Below, one piece after another: positions 45,277 through 54,455 of a stretch of DNA of 64,000 nucleotides (positions within the stretch are counted from its first letter, which is position 1; each line of letters begins with the position of its first letter). This DNA comes from Streptomyces paludis (GTDB taxonomy: Bacteria; Actinomycetota; Actinomycetes; Streptomycetales; Streptomycetaceae). The notes beneath the pieces were generated by a model. The model saw only the letters and a list, made by a program, of their open reading frames with translations. It searched no databases and was not told where the DNA came from. The stretch spans positions 3,472,001 to 3,536,000 of the forward strand of contig NZ_CP031194.1 in assembly GCF_003344965.1 (NCBI RefSeq), read 5' to 3'. The translations under genes and the position numbers were made by a program.

Positions 45277-46308
45277 ATGGCGCTCTCCCTCTACGTCGAC
45301 ACCGCGCGCTGGCGGGCGCACCAGAAGTCGGTCATCGAGCAGTTTCCGGGACTTGTCCCGGTCTGCAAGGGCAATGGTTACGGCTTCAGTCATGAGCGTC
45401 TCGCCGATGAGACCAATCGCTTCGGTTCCGACACGCTGGCCGTGGGGACCATTTACGAGGCCGCTCGGATAAAGGACTGGTTCAGCGGCGATCTGCTGGT
45501 GCTGACGCCTTTCCGGCGGGGCGAGGAGCCGGTGCCGCTGCCGGACCGCGTGGTGCGTTCCGTGTCCTCCGTCGACGGGGTCTTCGCGCTGGTGGGCGCG
45601 CGCGTGGTCATCGAGTGCATGAGTTCGATGAAGCGTCACGGGGTGAAGGAGGAGGAGCTGGGCCAGCTGCACGCGGCCATAGAGGATGTGCGGCTGGAGG
45701 GTTTCGCCCTGCATCTCCCGCTCGACCGTACGGACGGTTCCGACGCGGTCGAGGAGGTCATCGCGTGGATGGACCGGCTGCGGGCCGCCCGGCTTCCGCT
45801 GCACACGATGTTCGTGAGCCATCTCGCGGCCCCGGAGCTGGCGCGCTTGCAGCAGCAGTTCCCGCAGACCCGGTTCCGCGCGCGGATCGGTACCCGGCTG
45901 TGGCTGGGTGACCATGACGCGACGGAGTACCGGGGTTCGGTGCTGGATGTGACGCGGGTGGTCAAGGGGGACAGGTTCGGTTACCGCCAGCAGAAGGCCG
46001 CTTCGGACGGCTGGCTGGTGGTCGTGGCGGGCGGAACGTCGCACGGGGTGGGGCTGGAGGCTCCGAAGGCGCTGCACGGGGTGATGCCCCGCGCGAAGGG
46101 CGTCGCCCGGGCGGGTCTGGCCACGGTGAACCGGAATCTGTCGCCGTTCGTGTGGGACGGCAAGCAGCGGTGGTTCGCCGAGCCGCCGCACATGCAGGTG
46201 TCGATTCTGTTTGTGCCGTCGGACGCTCAGGAGCCGAGAGTGGGCGACGAGCTGGTGGCGCATCTGCGCCACACGACGACACAGTTCGACCGGCTCGTCG
46301 ACCGCTGA
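45277..46308 (+). CDS. Alanine-racemase-fold protein of unknown reaction
   Basis: A 343-residue protein of fold-type III. LVPVCKGNGYGFS near residue 29 matches the racemase PLP-lysine motif, and AVGTIYEA, IECMSSMKRHG, TRFRARIGTRLWLG are barrel blocks; the C-terminal section has PPHMQVSILFVP, which fits the beta domain. However, the segment equivalent to the VGYADG motif reads AGGTSHG, so the catalytic tyrosine of alanine racemase seems replaced. A different PLP role or a regulatory role linked to FemX is possible. I do not assign alr. Confidence 0.8.
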   Translation: MALSLYVDTARWRAHQKSVIEQFPGLVPVCKGNGYGFSHERLADETNRFGSDTLAVGTIYEAARIKDWFSGDLLVLTPFRRGEEPVPLPDRVVRSVSSVDGVFALVGARVVIECMSSMKRHGVKEEELGQLHAAIEDVRLEGFALHLPLDRTDGSDAVEEVIAWMDRLRAARLPLHTMFVSHLAAPELARLQQQFPQTRFRARIGTRLWLGDHDATEYRGSVLDVTRVVKGDRFGYRQQKAASDGWLVVVAGGTSHGVGLEAPKALHGVMPRAKGVARAGLATVNRNLSPFVWDGKQRWFAEPPHMQVSILFVPSDAQEPRVGDELVAHLRHTTTQFDRLVDR

Positions 46309-46446
46309 GCCGCAGTCGCACGCTCCGCGCACGCTTCTTTCCGGGCCCTGGGGCCCTCGGCGGCCCTCACGGGCCTGCCGGGGGCCCCTTCGGCGTTCCG
46401 GGCCACCCGGGCCGTTCAAACGCCGGTGGAGGGCGTCAAGGGGTAC

Positions 46447-47937
46447 TCAGAGCGTCTCTGGGGGCCGTACGCCCCACTCCACCCGCTCCCGCTCGACCTG
46501 CTGTGCCTCGTACGGAGCCGGGCGGCGGGCCTGGCCGAGGACGAATCTGTCCTCGGCGCCGTCCAGGATGCCGCCGGACGGGTCGTCGGAGCCGTCGGCC
46601 CGTACACCGTCCCGTTCGGGCATCAGGATGTCCCGTACGACGAGCGCGCAGAGATAGAGCGTGCCGGCCAGGTGCAGGGCGATGGCGAGCTGGTAGCCCT
46701 CGGCGGGCAGTCCTTTGTGGGCGTCGCCGCTGGTGGTGTAGGCGAGGTACATCCAGATGCCGAGGTAGTACAGGACCTCGCACGCCTGCCAGATGAGGAA
46801 GTCGCGCCAGCGCGGCCGGGCGAGGGCGGCCAGCGGGATCAGCCACAGGACGTACTGCGGTGAGTAGACCTTGTTGGTGAGGATGAACGCGGCGACGACC
46901 AGGAAGGCGAGCTGGGCGAAGCGCGGACGGCGGGGCGCGGTGAGGGTGAGGACAAGGATGCCCGCGCAGGCCAGGAGCATCAGCAGCGTCGCGTACGTGT
47001 TGACGACACCGACGTCGATGGAGGTGCCGGTGCGCTGGGTGATGATCAGCCAGAAGGAGCCGAAGTCGATGCCCCGTTCCCGGCTGAAGACGTAGAACCG
47101 CTTCCATCCCTCGGGCGCGAGCAGCATGACCGGCAGGTTCACCGCCAGCCAGGCGCCGGCCGTAGCGAGGACGGCCGTGCCGTACTCGCGGAACTTCCCG
47201 GCGCGCCAGCAGAGCAGGAACAGCGGTCCGAGCAGCAGTACGGGGTAGAGCTTGGCGGCGGTCGCCAGACCGATGAGGATGCCGAACGCCAGCGCCCGCC
47301 CGCGGGCCCACATGAGCATCGCGGCGGCGGTGAGCGCCACCGCGAGAAGGTCCCAGTTGATGGTGGCGGTGAGCGCGAAGGCGGGGGCGAGGGCGACCAG
47401 CAGGCCGTCCCAGGGGCGACGCCGGTGGGTGCGGGTGACACAGACCGCGATGACCACGGCGCAGATCATCAGCATGCCGGCGTTGACCATCCAGTACATC
47501 TGCTCGCGGTACTGCATGGATCCGCCGGGGGTGAACCAGGAGGCGACCTCCATGAAGAGGCCCGTCAGGACGGGGTACTCCAGGTACTGCATATCGCCGC
47601 TGATGCGGTCGAAGTACGGGACGAGGTTGTCGGCGAAGCCGCGTCCCAGGTAGAGGTGCGGGATGTCCGAGTAGCAGGCGTGCGTGTACTGGGAGCTGGC
47701 TCCGCGGAACCAGGCCCAGTTGTAGCAGGGCATCTTCTGCACCATGCCCAGCGCGAACATCCCGATGGCCACCAGCGCGACGACGCGGACGGGGGTCAGC
47801 CGGCTGCTGCCGATCCAGGCCCAGCGGCCGATCGGACCGCCGATCAGCTCACTGCCGGCCGCCGCCACCTCGTCCCGCCGCGTGGGCGGTACGTCCGGCC
47901 GGTCCTGGTGCACGGTTGTCTCTTCTGCGCTGGGCAT
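46447..47937 (-). CDS. Polyprenyl-phosphate-dependent glycosyltransferase (GT87-type)
   Basis: A 496-residue integral membrane protein with about ten to eleven helices of GT-C type. The first loop carries CYSDIPHLYLGRGF and YLEYPVLTGLFME, where the acidic residues are those expected for catalysis, and ATAAKLYPVLLLGPLF plus TNKVYSPQYVLWLIPL are family blocks of DUF2029/GT87 (PimE-like mannosyltransferases). It probably adds mannose to a lipid or cell wall glycan from polyprenyl-phosphate-mannose. ATG 47937 (MPSAEET) is used. It is convergent with the racemase-like gene. Confidence 0.87.
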   Translation of the reverse strand: MPSAEETTVHQDRPDVPPTRRDEVAAAGSELIGGPIGRWAWIGSSRLTPVRVVALVAIGMFALGMVQKMPCYNWAWFRGASSQYTHACYSDIPHLYLGRGFADNLVPYFDRISGDMQYLEYPVLTGLFMEVASWFTPGGSMQYREQMYWMVNAGMLMICAVVIAVCVTRTHRRRPWDGLLVALAPAFALTATINWDLLAVALTAAAMLMWARGRALAFGILIGLATAAKLYPVLLLGPLFLLCWRAGKFREYGTAVLATAGAWLAVNLPVMLLAPEGWKRFYVFSRERGIDFGSFWLIITQRTGTSIDVGVVNTYATLLMLLACAGILVLTLTAPRRPRFAQLAFLVVAAFILTNKVYSPQYVLWLIPLAALARPRWRDFLIWQACEVLYYLGIWMYLAYTTSGDAHKGLPAEGYQLAIALHLAGTLYLCALVVRDILMPERDGVRADGSDDPSGGILDGAEDRFVLGQARRPAPYEAQQVERERVEWGVRPPETL

Positions 47938-48084
47938 GGCGCCCATCCTGCCGTACGCCTCTGTGGACGCGGCGAGGGCCGCCGCACCGCGCGTACGTGT
48001 TTCCGTACGTGCCCGGTGCGACGGCCCTCGTGGCGGGTTCCGCGGAATCCTCAGGATGCCGCGGGCTCCTCTCGGGACCGGCAG

Positions 48085-50784
48085 CTAACTCTCGCCTCTG
48101 CTGCCTCCGAAGATTCCTGTGCCGCCGCCGGCATCGCTGCTGGTCTCGTCCTCGGAGGGGGTCGGAGAGGCGGATTCCCCTCCGCCGCTGCCTCCGCCGC
48201 TGTCGGTGCCTTGATCGGTACCGGTGTCGCCGCTGCCGCCGTTGTTGCCATTGCCGCCGTTGTTGCCATTGCCGCCATTGCCGTTGCCGCCGCCATTGCC
48301 GCAGCCGACCAGGGGGAGACAGGTATTGGTCGGGGACGACTTCGGGGGCTCCGAGGCGGTCGGCTCCGAGGACGTGTCCGTGGGGGTCTCCGAGGGACTC
48401 TCCGACGGCGTCTCGGAGGGGGACTCCGAGGGGCTCTCGGACGGGCCGGCGGGTTCGCCGTCGATCACCGCGTCACCGATGGGCTCGGGCTTGGGGAACT
48501 TGAGGATCTTCTCGTCCTTGAGCGCCTCGCTCATGTAGTCGTGCCAGATCTCGGCGGGGAAGGACGCTCCGTGGATCGAATCCTGATCGCCGGTGCCGTA
48601 CATCTGCAGGAACTCGCGGTTCTTGTTGTTCTCGTCGTCGTCCATGCGGTACATGTCGATGGCGGTGGACAGCTGCGGCGTGTAGCCCACGAACCAGGCC
48701 GACTTGTTGCCGTCGGTGGTACCGGTCTTGCCGGCGACATCGCGCCCTTCCAGCTTGGCGCTGGTGCCGGTGCCCTTTTCGACGACGGTCTTCAGTACGT
48801 CGGTGACGTTGTCGGCGACCGCGGCGGAGAAGGCCGTCTTCTCCTTGCCCTCGTGCTTGTAGATGGACTTGCCGCGCTTGAACACCTCGGTGACGGAGTA
48901 GACGTCACGCTGCTTGCCGCTGGCGGCGAAGGTGGCGTAGGAGCCCGCCATCCGGATGGCGCTGGGGGAGGAGATACCGATCGAGAACGACGGCACTTCG
49001 GACTTCGAGAGCGTGTCGTCGTCGCGCAGGCCGGCGTCGATGGCCGCCTGCCGTACCAGCGGGATGCCGATGTCCATGCCCAGCTGGACGAAGGGGGAGT
49101 TGGCCGACTCGCGCATGGCCTCACGGAGGTCGATGGGCCCGTACGACGCGTCGCCGTCGTTCGTCTGGAGCCACTCCTTGCCCTCTTCGTTGGTCCAGAC
49201 CGAACCGTCGTAGTTCTTGATCTTCACCTTGTTGTCGCCGTTGTAGATCGACTTGTCCGGCGAGACCTTCGTCCGCTGCGCGTCGGACTGCTCCCGTCCG
49301 AGCTTCTTGTCCCGGACGCCGTTCTTCATGGCCGCGGCCAGGACGAACGGCTTGAAGGTCGAGCCGACCTGCGCGCCCGTCTTGTCGGCGTTGTTGGTGA
49401 AGTGCTTGGTGGCGTCCTCACCGCCGTAGATGGCGACGATCTTCCCGGTGTCCGGCTCGACCGAGGCGCCGCCGAACTGGACATGGGTGTCGGTCTTGGG
49501 ACGCTTCTCGGGGTCGATGTGCTCCTTCTGGATCTTGACCACGGCCTTCTCCAGCGCCTGGACCTTCTTCTTGTCGAAGGTCGTGTGGATCTCGAAGCCG
49601 CCCTTGGCGAGATCCTCGACGGTGTGGCCAGCCTTGTTGCTGTTGACGAAGTTCGCCCGCGCGAGGTCGACCAGGTAGCCGATCTGACCGCCGAGATCGT
49701 CGTTCTGCTTCAGCTTCTTCGGCATCGGGAACTTGGTGAACTCGGCACGCTTGGCCGCGTCGAGGTGGCCGTCCTTCACCATCTCGTCGAGGATCCACCT
49801 CCACCGCTTCGTGGCCCGCTCGGTGTTCTTCTCAGCGGTGGCGTTCGAGTTGTACGCGACATTGCCGGCCGGGTCGTAGAAGGTGGCGCCCTTGAGGAGC
49901 GAGGCGAGGAAGGCGCACTCGCTCGGGCTCAGGTCGACCGCGTCCTTGCCGTAGTACGTACGGGCGGCGGCCTGGATGCCCCAGGCGCCGCGTCCGAAGT
50001 AGGAGGAGTTGAGATAGCCCTCCATGATCTGGGGCTTTTCCATCTCGGCGTTCACCTTCATGGCGATGAACAGCTCTTTGAACTTGCGGTCCAGCGTCTG
50101 GCTCTGGTCGCCGAGCCGGGCGTTCTTGACGTACTGCTGGGTGATGGTCGAACCACCCTGCGTGTTGCCGCCCTTGGCCATGTTGTACAGCGCGCGGGCC
50201 ATGCCCTTGAAGTCGACGCCGGGGTCGTCCTCGAACGACTTGTTCTCGGCGGAGATGACCGCGTGCTGCATCGCCTTGGGGATCTTGGCGATCCCGACCT
50301 CCTGCCGGTTCTTCGTACCGCCGGTCGCGGCCATCTGCGAGCCGTCGTCCCAGTAGTAGACGTTGTTCTCGGCCCTGGAGGCGAGCTGCCGGTCCGGAAC
50401 CTGGACGAGGGCGTAGGCGACGGTCCCGGCGGCGAGGATGGAGCCGACGACACCGACCCCCAGCGCGGTCGTCTGCTTCCACGACGGCATCCAGCGCTGC
50501 CAGCCGTCCTTGCCGTGGCGCGGGTAGTCGATCAGCCGCTTCTTGGACGGCTCGGCGCGGCCGGAGTCCCCCCCGCCGCCGCGCCGCCCACCGCGCTGGG
50601 CAGCCCGTCTGGCCTCGGCCCTGCTGCTGAAGGGGCGCTCCTCGCTGTCGTGCGCGGCGGAGGGCGATTCGGTGCTTTCTCGGGAAGGCGCGGCGCGGCG
50701 GCCTGACGACTGCTGGGACGCACGCCTGGCCGCGGCACGACCGCCCCCCTCTGGCTGTGGCGGCTTGCGACGGTGCTCGCTCAT
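48085..50784 (-). CDS. Class A penicillin-binding protein (transglycosylase/transpeptidase)
   Basis: An 899-residue bifunctional PBP. A basic cytoplasmic tail and one helix precede the GT51 domain (VISAENKSFEDDPGVDFKG with the catalytic Glu near residue 178; GGSTITQQYVKN). The transpeptidase has STFK near 474, SAN in RESANSPF near 555, and KTG in VAGKTGTTDG near 684. The tail after about residue 775 is Ser/Glu/Pro- then Gly/Asn-rich, about 120 residues, and probably passes through or lies in the wall. It makes glycan and cross-links it. In the same region are femX and murJ. Confidence 0.95.
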   Translation of the reverse strand: MSEHRRKPPQPEGGGRAAARRASQQSSGRRAAPSRESTESPSAAHDSEERPFSSRAEARRAAQRGGRRGGGGDSGRAEPSKKRLIDYPRHGKDGWQRWMPSWKQTTALGVGVVGSILAAGTVAYALVQVPDRQLASRAENNVYYWDDGSQMAATGGTKNRQEVGIAKIPKAMQHAVISAENKSFEDDPGVDFKGMARALYNMAKGGNTQGGSTITQQYVKNARLGDQSQTLDRKFKELFIAMKVNAEMEKPQIMEGYLNSSYFGRGAWGIQAAARTYYGKDAVDLSPSECAFLASLLKGATFYDPAGNVAYNSNATAEKNTERATKRWRWILDEMVKDGHLDAAKRAEFTKFPMPKKLKQNDDLGGQIGYLVDLARANFVNSNKAGHTVEDLAKGGFEIHTTFDKKKVQALEKAVVKIQKEHIDPEKRPKTDTHVQFGGASVEPDTGKIVAIYGGEDATKHFTNNADKTGAQVGSTFKPFVLAAAMKNGVRDKKLGREQSDAQRTKVSPDKSIYNGDNKVKIKNYDGSVWTNEEGKEWLQTNDGDASYGPIDLREAMRESANSPFVQLGMDIGIPLVRQAAIDAGLRDDDTLSKSEVPSFSIGISSPSAIRMAGSYATFAASGKQRDVYSVTEVFKRGKSIYKHEGKEKTAFSAAVADNVTDVLKTVVEKGTGTSAKLEGRDVAGKTGTTDGNKSAWFVGYTPQLSTAIDMYRMDDDENNKNREFLQMYGTGDQDSIHGASFPAEIWHDYMSEALKDEKILKFPKPEPIGDAVIDGEPAGPSESPSESPSETPSESPSETPTDTSSEPTASEPPKSSPTNTCLPLVGCGNGGGNGNGGNGNNGGNGNNGGSGDTGTDQGTDSGGGSGGGESASPTPSEDETSSDAGGGTGIFGGSRGES

Positions 50785-51092
50785 CGAACGACTACTCCTC
50801 GGGCAGGCGTGTACGCCTGGAAACGGCTGGTGAGTTCCGGTCCCCCGACATGAACACGGACCGGCCCGGCATCGGACTCATCCGGCATGCAGCCGGTAAG
50901 CCGGCAGACATGGCGGTCACCGGTGTCCCTCGGGCCCCGGTGGTCTGCATGCCGCACAGACTACGCACGGTCAAAACCAACCGAGAGCTGAAGTTCACCC
51001 TAAAACAGGCAAGTTGCTTCATGAGAATTGTGGATGTGACGCCGTTCACCATGAGCCCCCTTGTTCCCACCCGCACTCCGTTCTATCGTCAA
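50785..51092. other. Divergent spacer between PBP and padR
   Basis: About 300 bases with no supported gene. It becomes AT-richer after 50940 (AAAACAGGCAAGTTGCTTC and GAGAATTGTGGATG). Promoters for both flanking genes are expected here, but no clear consensus pair was seen. Confidence 0.4.
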
Positions 51093-51113
51093 GATGTATC
51101 GAGTCGATACATC
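51093..51113. promoter_or_regulatory. PadR-type operator
   Basis: GATGTATCGA (51093-51102) and TCGATACATC (51104-51113) form a perfect palindrome with one central base. It includes the ATGT...ACAT ends of the PadR consensus (ATGT-N8-11-ACAT). It lies 39 bases before the padR start, so autoregulation is likely. Confidence 0.85.
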
Positions 51114-51152
51114 AGCACGGCATAAGCACCCCGGAGAGCGGAGGAGGCGAGA

Positions 51153-51869
51153 GTGAGCAGACGCTCGGGCATCCTTGAGTTCGCCGTCCTCGGCCTGCTC
51201 CGCGAGTCCCCGATGCACGGCTATGAGCTGCGGAAACGGCTCAATACGTCACTGGGGATCTTCCGGGCCTTCAGCTACGGGACGCTCTATCCCTGCCTCA
51301 AGACGCTGGTGGCCAACGGCTGGTTGATCGAAGAGCCGGGCAGCGCCCCGGAGGACGCGCTCGCCGCTTCCCTGGCGGGCCGCCGGGCCAAGATCGTCTA
51401 CCGGCTGACGGCGGACGGCAAGGAGCACTTCGAGGAACTGCTGTCGCACACCGGCCCCGACGCCTGGGAGGACGAGCACTTCGCTGCTCGGTTCGCCTTC
51501 TTCGGGCAGACGGAGCGCGAGGTGCGGATGCGGGTGCTGGAGGGCCGGCGCAGCCGGCTGGAGGAGCGGCTGGAGAAGATGCGCGCCTCCTTGGTCCGTA
51601 CGCGCGAGCGTCTCGACGACTACACGCTGGAGCTTCAGCGGCACGGCATGGAGTCCGTGGAGCGCGAAGTGCGCTGGCTGAACGAACTCATCGAGAGCGA
51701 GCGGGCGGGACGGGATCAGAGACGGTCCGTCCATGCAGAGCCCGCTGAACAGAAAGGCGCCTCCGAAGAACCGGACGGCCTGCCCCGGCACCAGGACGCC
51801 GCGTCTTCCGGGGGTACGCCCCCGGGACGTCCCGGACCGCCGGATCCGTCCGCGGAAGGCGCCGGGTGA
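51153..51869 (+). CDS. PadR-family transcriptional regulator
   Basis: A 238-residue PadR. The winged HTH is residues 5-80 (GILEFAVLGLLRESPMHGYE; FRAFSYGTLYPCLKTLVANG; KIVYRLTADGKEHFEELL), followed by a coiled-coil dimerisation region (EREVRMRVLEGRRSRLEERL) and a Pro/Ser-rich tail. An insert of about 20 residues in the wing (GSAPEDALAASLAGRR) is unusual. GTG 51153 has GAGGAGG upstream. It lies 60 bases ahead of ino1 and is probably co-transcribed with it. Confidence 0.92.
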   Translation: MSRRSGILEFAVLGLLRESPMHGYELRKRLNTSLGIFRAFSYGTLYPCLKTLVANGWLIEEPGSAPEDALAASLAGRRAKIVYRLTADGKEHFEELLSHTGPDAWEDEHFAARFAFFGQTEREVRMRVLEGRRSRLEERLEKMRASLVRTRERLDDYTLELQRHGMESVEREVRWLNELIESERAGRDQRRSVHAEPAEQKGASEEPDGLPRHQDAASSGGTPPGRPGPPDPSAEGAG

Positions 51870-51929
51870 GATCTCGCATCTCCGCGAGGCTTCATCACGA
51901 CCACTGAGATCACACAGGGAGCAACCGGA

Positions 51930-53012
51930 ATGGGTTCCGTACGCGTAGCCATCGTCGGCGTGGGCAACTGCGCCGCCTCACTGGTGCAGGGCGTCGAGTA
52001 CTACAAGGACGCCGACCCGGCGGGCAAGGTGCCGGGGCTGATGCACGTCTCGTTCGGCGAGTACCACGTACGGGACATCGAGTTCGTGGCCGCGTTCGAC
52101 GTGGACGCGAAGAAGGTCGGCCTCGACCTCTCGGACGCCATCGGTGCCAGCGAGAACAACACCATCAAGATCTGCGACGTGCCGTCCAAGGGCATCACGG
52201 TGCAGCGCGGCCACACCCTCGACGGCCTGGGCAAGTACTACCGCCAGACCATCGAGGAGTCGGCCGAGGCGCCGGTGGACATCGTCCAGGCGCTCAAGGA
52301 CAGCGAGGCCGATGTCCTGGTCTGCTACCTGCCCGTCGGCTCGGACTCGGCTGCGAAGTACTACGCCCAGTGCGCCATCGACGCCAAGGTCGCCTTCGTC
52401 AACGCCCTTCCGGTCTTTATCGCCGGCACCAAGGAGTGGGCGGACAAGTTCACCGAGGCCGGTGTCCCGATCGTCGGTGACGACATCAAGTCCCAGGTCG
52501 GCGCCACGATCACGCACCGCGTCATGGCGAAGCTCTTCGAGGACCGGGGCGTCGTCCTGGACCGCACGATGCAGCTGAACGTCGGCGGGAACATGGACTT
52601 CAAGAACATGCTTGAGCGTGAGCGCCTGGAGTCCAAGAAGATCTCCAAGACGCAGGCCGTCACCTCGCAGATCCCCGACCGGGACCTGGGCGCCGACAAC
52701 GTGCACATCGGCCCGTCGGACTATGTCGCCTGGCTCGACGACCGCAAGTGGGCGTATGTCCGCCTTGAGGGCCGCGCCTTCGGCGATGTCCCGCTGAACC
52801 TGGAGTACAAGCTGGAGGTCTGGGACTCCCCGAACTCCGCCGGTGTCATCATCGACGCCGTCCGCGCGGCGAAGATCGCCAAGGACCGCGGTATCGGCGG
52901 CCCCATCCTCTCCGCGTCCTCGTACTTCATGAAGAGCCCGCCGGTCCAGTACTTCGACGACGAGGCCCGCGAGAACGTCGAGAAGTTCATCGCAGGCGAG
53001 GTCGAGCGCTAG
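51930..53012 (+). CDS. ino1: Inositol-3-phosphate synthase
   Basis: A 360-residue actinobacterial-type enzyme that turns glucose 6-phosphate into myo-inositol 3-phosphate with NAD+. The N-terminal Rossmann motif is [16 protein letters not shown] (residues 6-21). [15 protein letters not shown] and [12 protein letters not shown] are catalytic and substrate-binding blocks. The product feeds phosphatidylinositol and mycothiol synthesis. A perfect 18-bp terminator follows it. Expression is likely under PadR control. Confidence 0.97.
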   Translation: MGSVRVAIVGVGNCAASLVQGVEYYKDADPAGKVPGLMHVSFGEYHVRDIEFVAAFDVDAKKVGLDLSDAIGASENNTIKICDVPSKGITVQRGHTLDGLGKYYRQTIEESAEAPVDIVQALKDSEADVLVCYLPVGSDSAAKYYAQCAIDAKVAFVNALPVFIAGTKEWADKFTEAGVPIVGDDIKSQVGATITHRVMAKLFEDRGVVLDRTMQLNVGGNMDFKNMLERERLESKKISKTQAVTSQIPDRDLGADNVHIGPSDYVAWLDDRKWAYVRLEGRAFGDVPLNLEYKLEVWDSPNSAGVIIDAVRAAKIAKDRGIGGPILSASSYFMKSPPVQYFDDEARENVEKFIAGEVER

Positions 53013-53054
53013 TCGCCCTCCCCGCACCAGCCCAGCCGCTGGTCACATAAGTAA

Positions 53055-53094
53055 CGAGAAGGGTCACCGGACCGCCGTCCGGTGACCCTTCTCG
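53055..53094 (+). terminator. Terminator of padR-ino1
   Basis: CGAGAAGGGTCACCGGAC (53055-53072) pairs perfectly with GTCCGGTGACCCTTCTCG (53077-53094) around a 4-base loop, 42 bases after the ino1 stop. Confidence 0.92.
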
Positions 53095-53129
53095 TTGTCC
53101 CCGTCGTGACGTGTGTGACCCTGGCCCAC

Positions 53130-54392
53130 ATGCCTGTCGGACGTGAACTGCGTGTGCTCCTGCGTCTTGGCGACTTCCGCCGGCTGCTGGCGGTCCGCCT
53201 TCTCTCCCAGGGCGCCGACGGCGTCTTCCAGGTCGCGCTTGCCGCGTACGTCGTGTTCTCCCCCGAGAAGCAGACGTCGCCCGCCGCGATCGCCTCCGCC
53301 ATGGCGGTGCTCCTGCTGCCCTACTCCCTGGTCGGCCCGTTCGCCGGGGTGCTGCTGGACCGCTGGCAGCGCCGTCAGGTGTTCCTGTACGGGAATCTGC
53401 TGCGGGCGTTCCTGGCGAGCTGTACGGCGCTGCTTATCGTGGCCTCCGTGCCCGACTGGCTCTTCTACGCCTCGGCGCTCTCCGTGACCGCGGTCAACCG
53501 GTTCGTTCTCGCCGGTCTCTCGGCAGCGCTGCCGCGGGTCGTCGACGACGAGCATCTGGTGATCGCGAACTCTCTCTCACCGACGGCCGGCACGCTGGCC
53601 GCGACAGCGGGCGGTGGGCTCGCCTTTGTCGTACGGCTCGCGGTCGCCGATTCCGATGCCGCGGTGGTCCTGCTCGGCGCCACCCTCTATCTCTGCGCGG
53701 CACTCACCTCCCTCCTGCTGGCACGCGAGCTGCTCGGCCCCGATCCCGCACTGCTCCAGCCACGGCTGAGGGCAGCACTGGCTTCCACCGCGAAGGGGCT
53801 CTCCGACGGGGTGCTCCATCTGGTGGAGCGGCGGGCGGCGGCCCGCGCGCTGGCCGCCATGACGGTGATGCGCTTCTGCTACGGGGCCATGACCGTGATG
53901 GTGCTGATGCTGTGCCGCTACGCGTGGACGGAGCGCGAGTCCGACGGGCTGGCGCTGCTGGGGCTCGCGCTCGGTATATCCGGGGCGGGATTCTTCGCGG
54001 CGGCGGTCCTCACACCATGGGCGGTGTCGCGGCTCGGCCCGTACGGATGGATGGCGCTGTGCGCGGGGGCGGCGGCTGTTCTGGAGCCCGCCCTCGGGCT
54101 GCCTTTCGCCCCGGTGCCCCTGCTGATAGCCGCGTTCGTCCTCGGGCTGATCACCCAGGGCGCGAAGATCGCCACGGACACCGTGGTCCAGACGTCGGTG
54201 GATGACGCGTTCCGGGGCCGGGTCTTCTCGCTCTATGACGTTCTCTTCAATATCGCCTTTGTGGGCGCCGCGGCGGTGGCCGCGCTGATACTGCCGGCGG
54301 ACGGCCGGTCGGCCCCCCTCGTCATAATGGTCGCCGTTCTCTATGCGGCGGTCGCCGTGACCCTGACGCGCGGGAGGCGATGTTTCACGTGA
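53130..54392 (+). CDS. MFS transporter
   Basis: A 420-residue protein with twelve hydrophobic segments. FRRLLAVRLLSQGADGVFQ is helix 1 and GVLLDRWQRRQVFLYGNL is the motif-A loop between helices 2 and 3; TVVQTSVDDAFRGRVFSLYDVLFN matches helices 10-11 of enterobactin-exporter-like (EntS) members. The substrate is unknown. ATG 53130 is used, since earlier in-frame starts fall inside the ino1 terminator; no good Shine-Dalgarno is seen. The stop TGA and the last three codons (CFT) lie inside a parS site. Confidence 0.87.
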   Translation: MPVGRELRVLLRLGDFRRLLAVRLLSQGADGVFQVALAAYVVFSPEKQTSPAAIASAMAVLLLPYSLVGPFAGVLLDRWQRRQVFLYGNLLRAFLASCTALLIVASVPDWLFYASALSVTAVNRFVLAGLSAALPRVVDDEHLVIANSLSPTAGTLAATAGGGLAFVVRLAVADSDAAVVLLGATLYLCAALTSLLLARELLGPDPALLQPRLRAALASTAKGLSDGVLHLVERRAAARALAAMTVMRFCYGAMTVMVLMLCRYAWTERESDGLALLGLALGISGAGFFAAAVLTPWAVSRLGPYGWMALCAGAAAVLEPALGLPFAPVPLLIAAFVLGLITQGAKIATDTVVQTSVDDAFRGRVFSLYDVLFNIAFVGAAAVAALILPADGRSAPLVIMVAVLYAAVAVTLTRGRRCFT

Positions 54393-54395
54393 AAC
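54382..54395. promoter_or_regulatory. parS: parS containing the MFS stop codon
   Basis: Exact GTTTCACGTGAAAC at the core of a longer palindrome (54373-54404, two 16-base arms, no loop). The TGA stop of the MFS gene is at 54390-54392. Confidence 0.95.
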
Positions 54396-54425
54396 ATCGC
54401 CTCCGGGACACCGCGCGTGGGTCAT

Positions 54426-54439
54426 GTTTCACGTGAAAC
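54426..54439. promoter_or_regulatory. parS: parS within a long palindrome
   Basis: Exact GTTTCACGTGAAAC at the core of a 28-base perfect palindrome (54419-54446, arms GGGTCATGTTTCAC and its complement). It lies 10 bases before the pcnA stop end. It can act as a terminator for both convergent genes. Confidence 0.95.
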
Positions 54440-54455
54440 ATGACCCGTATAAGAC

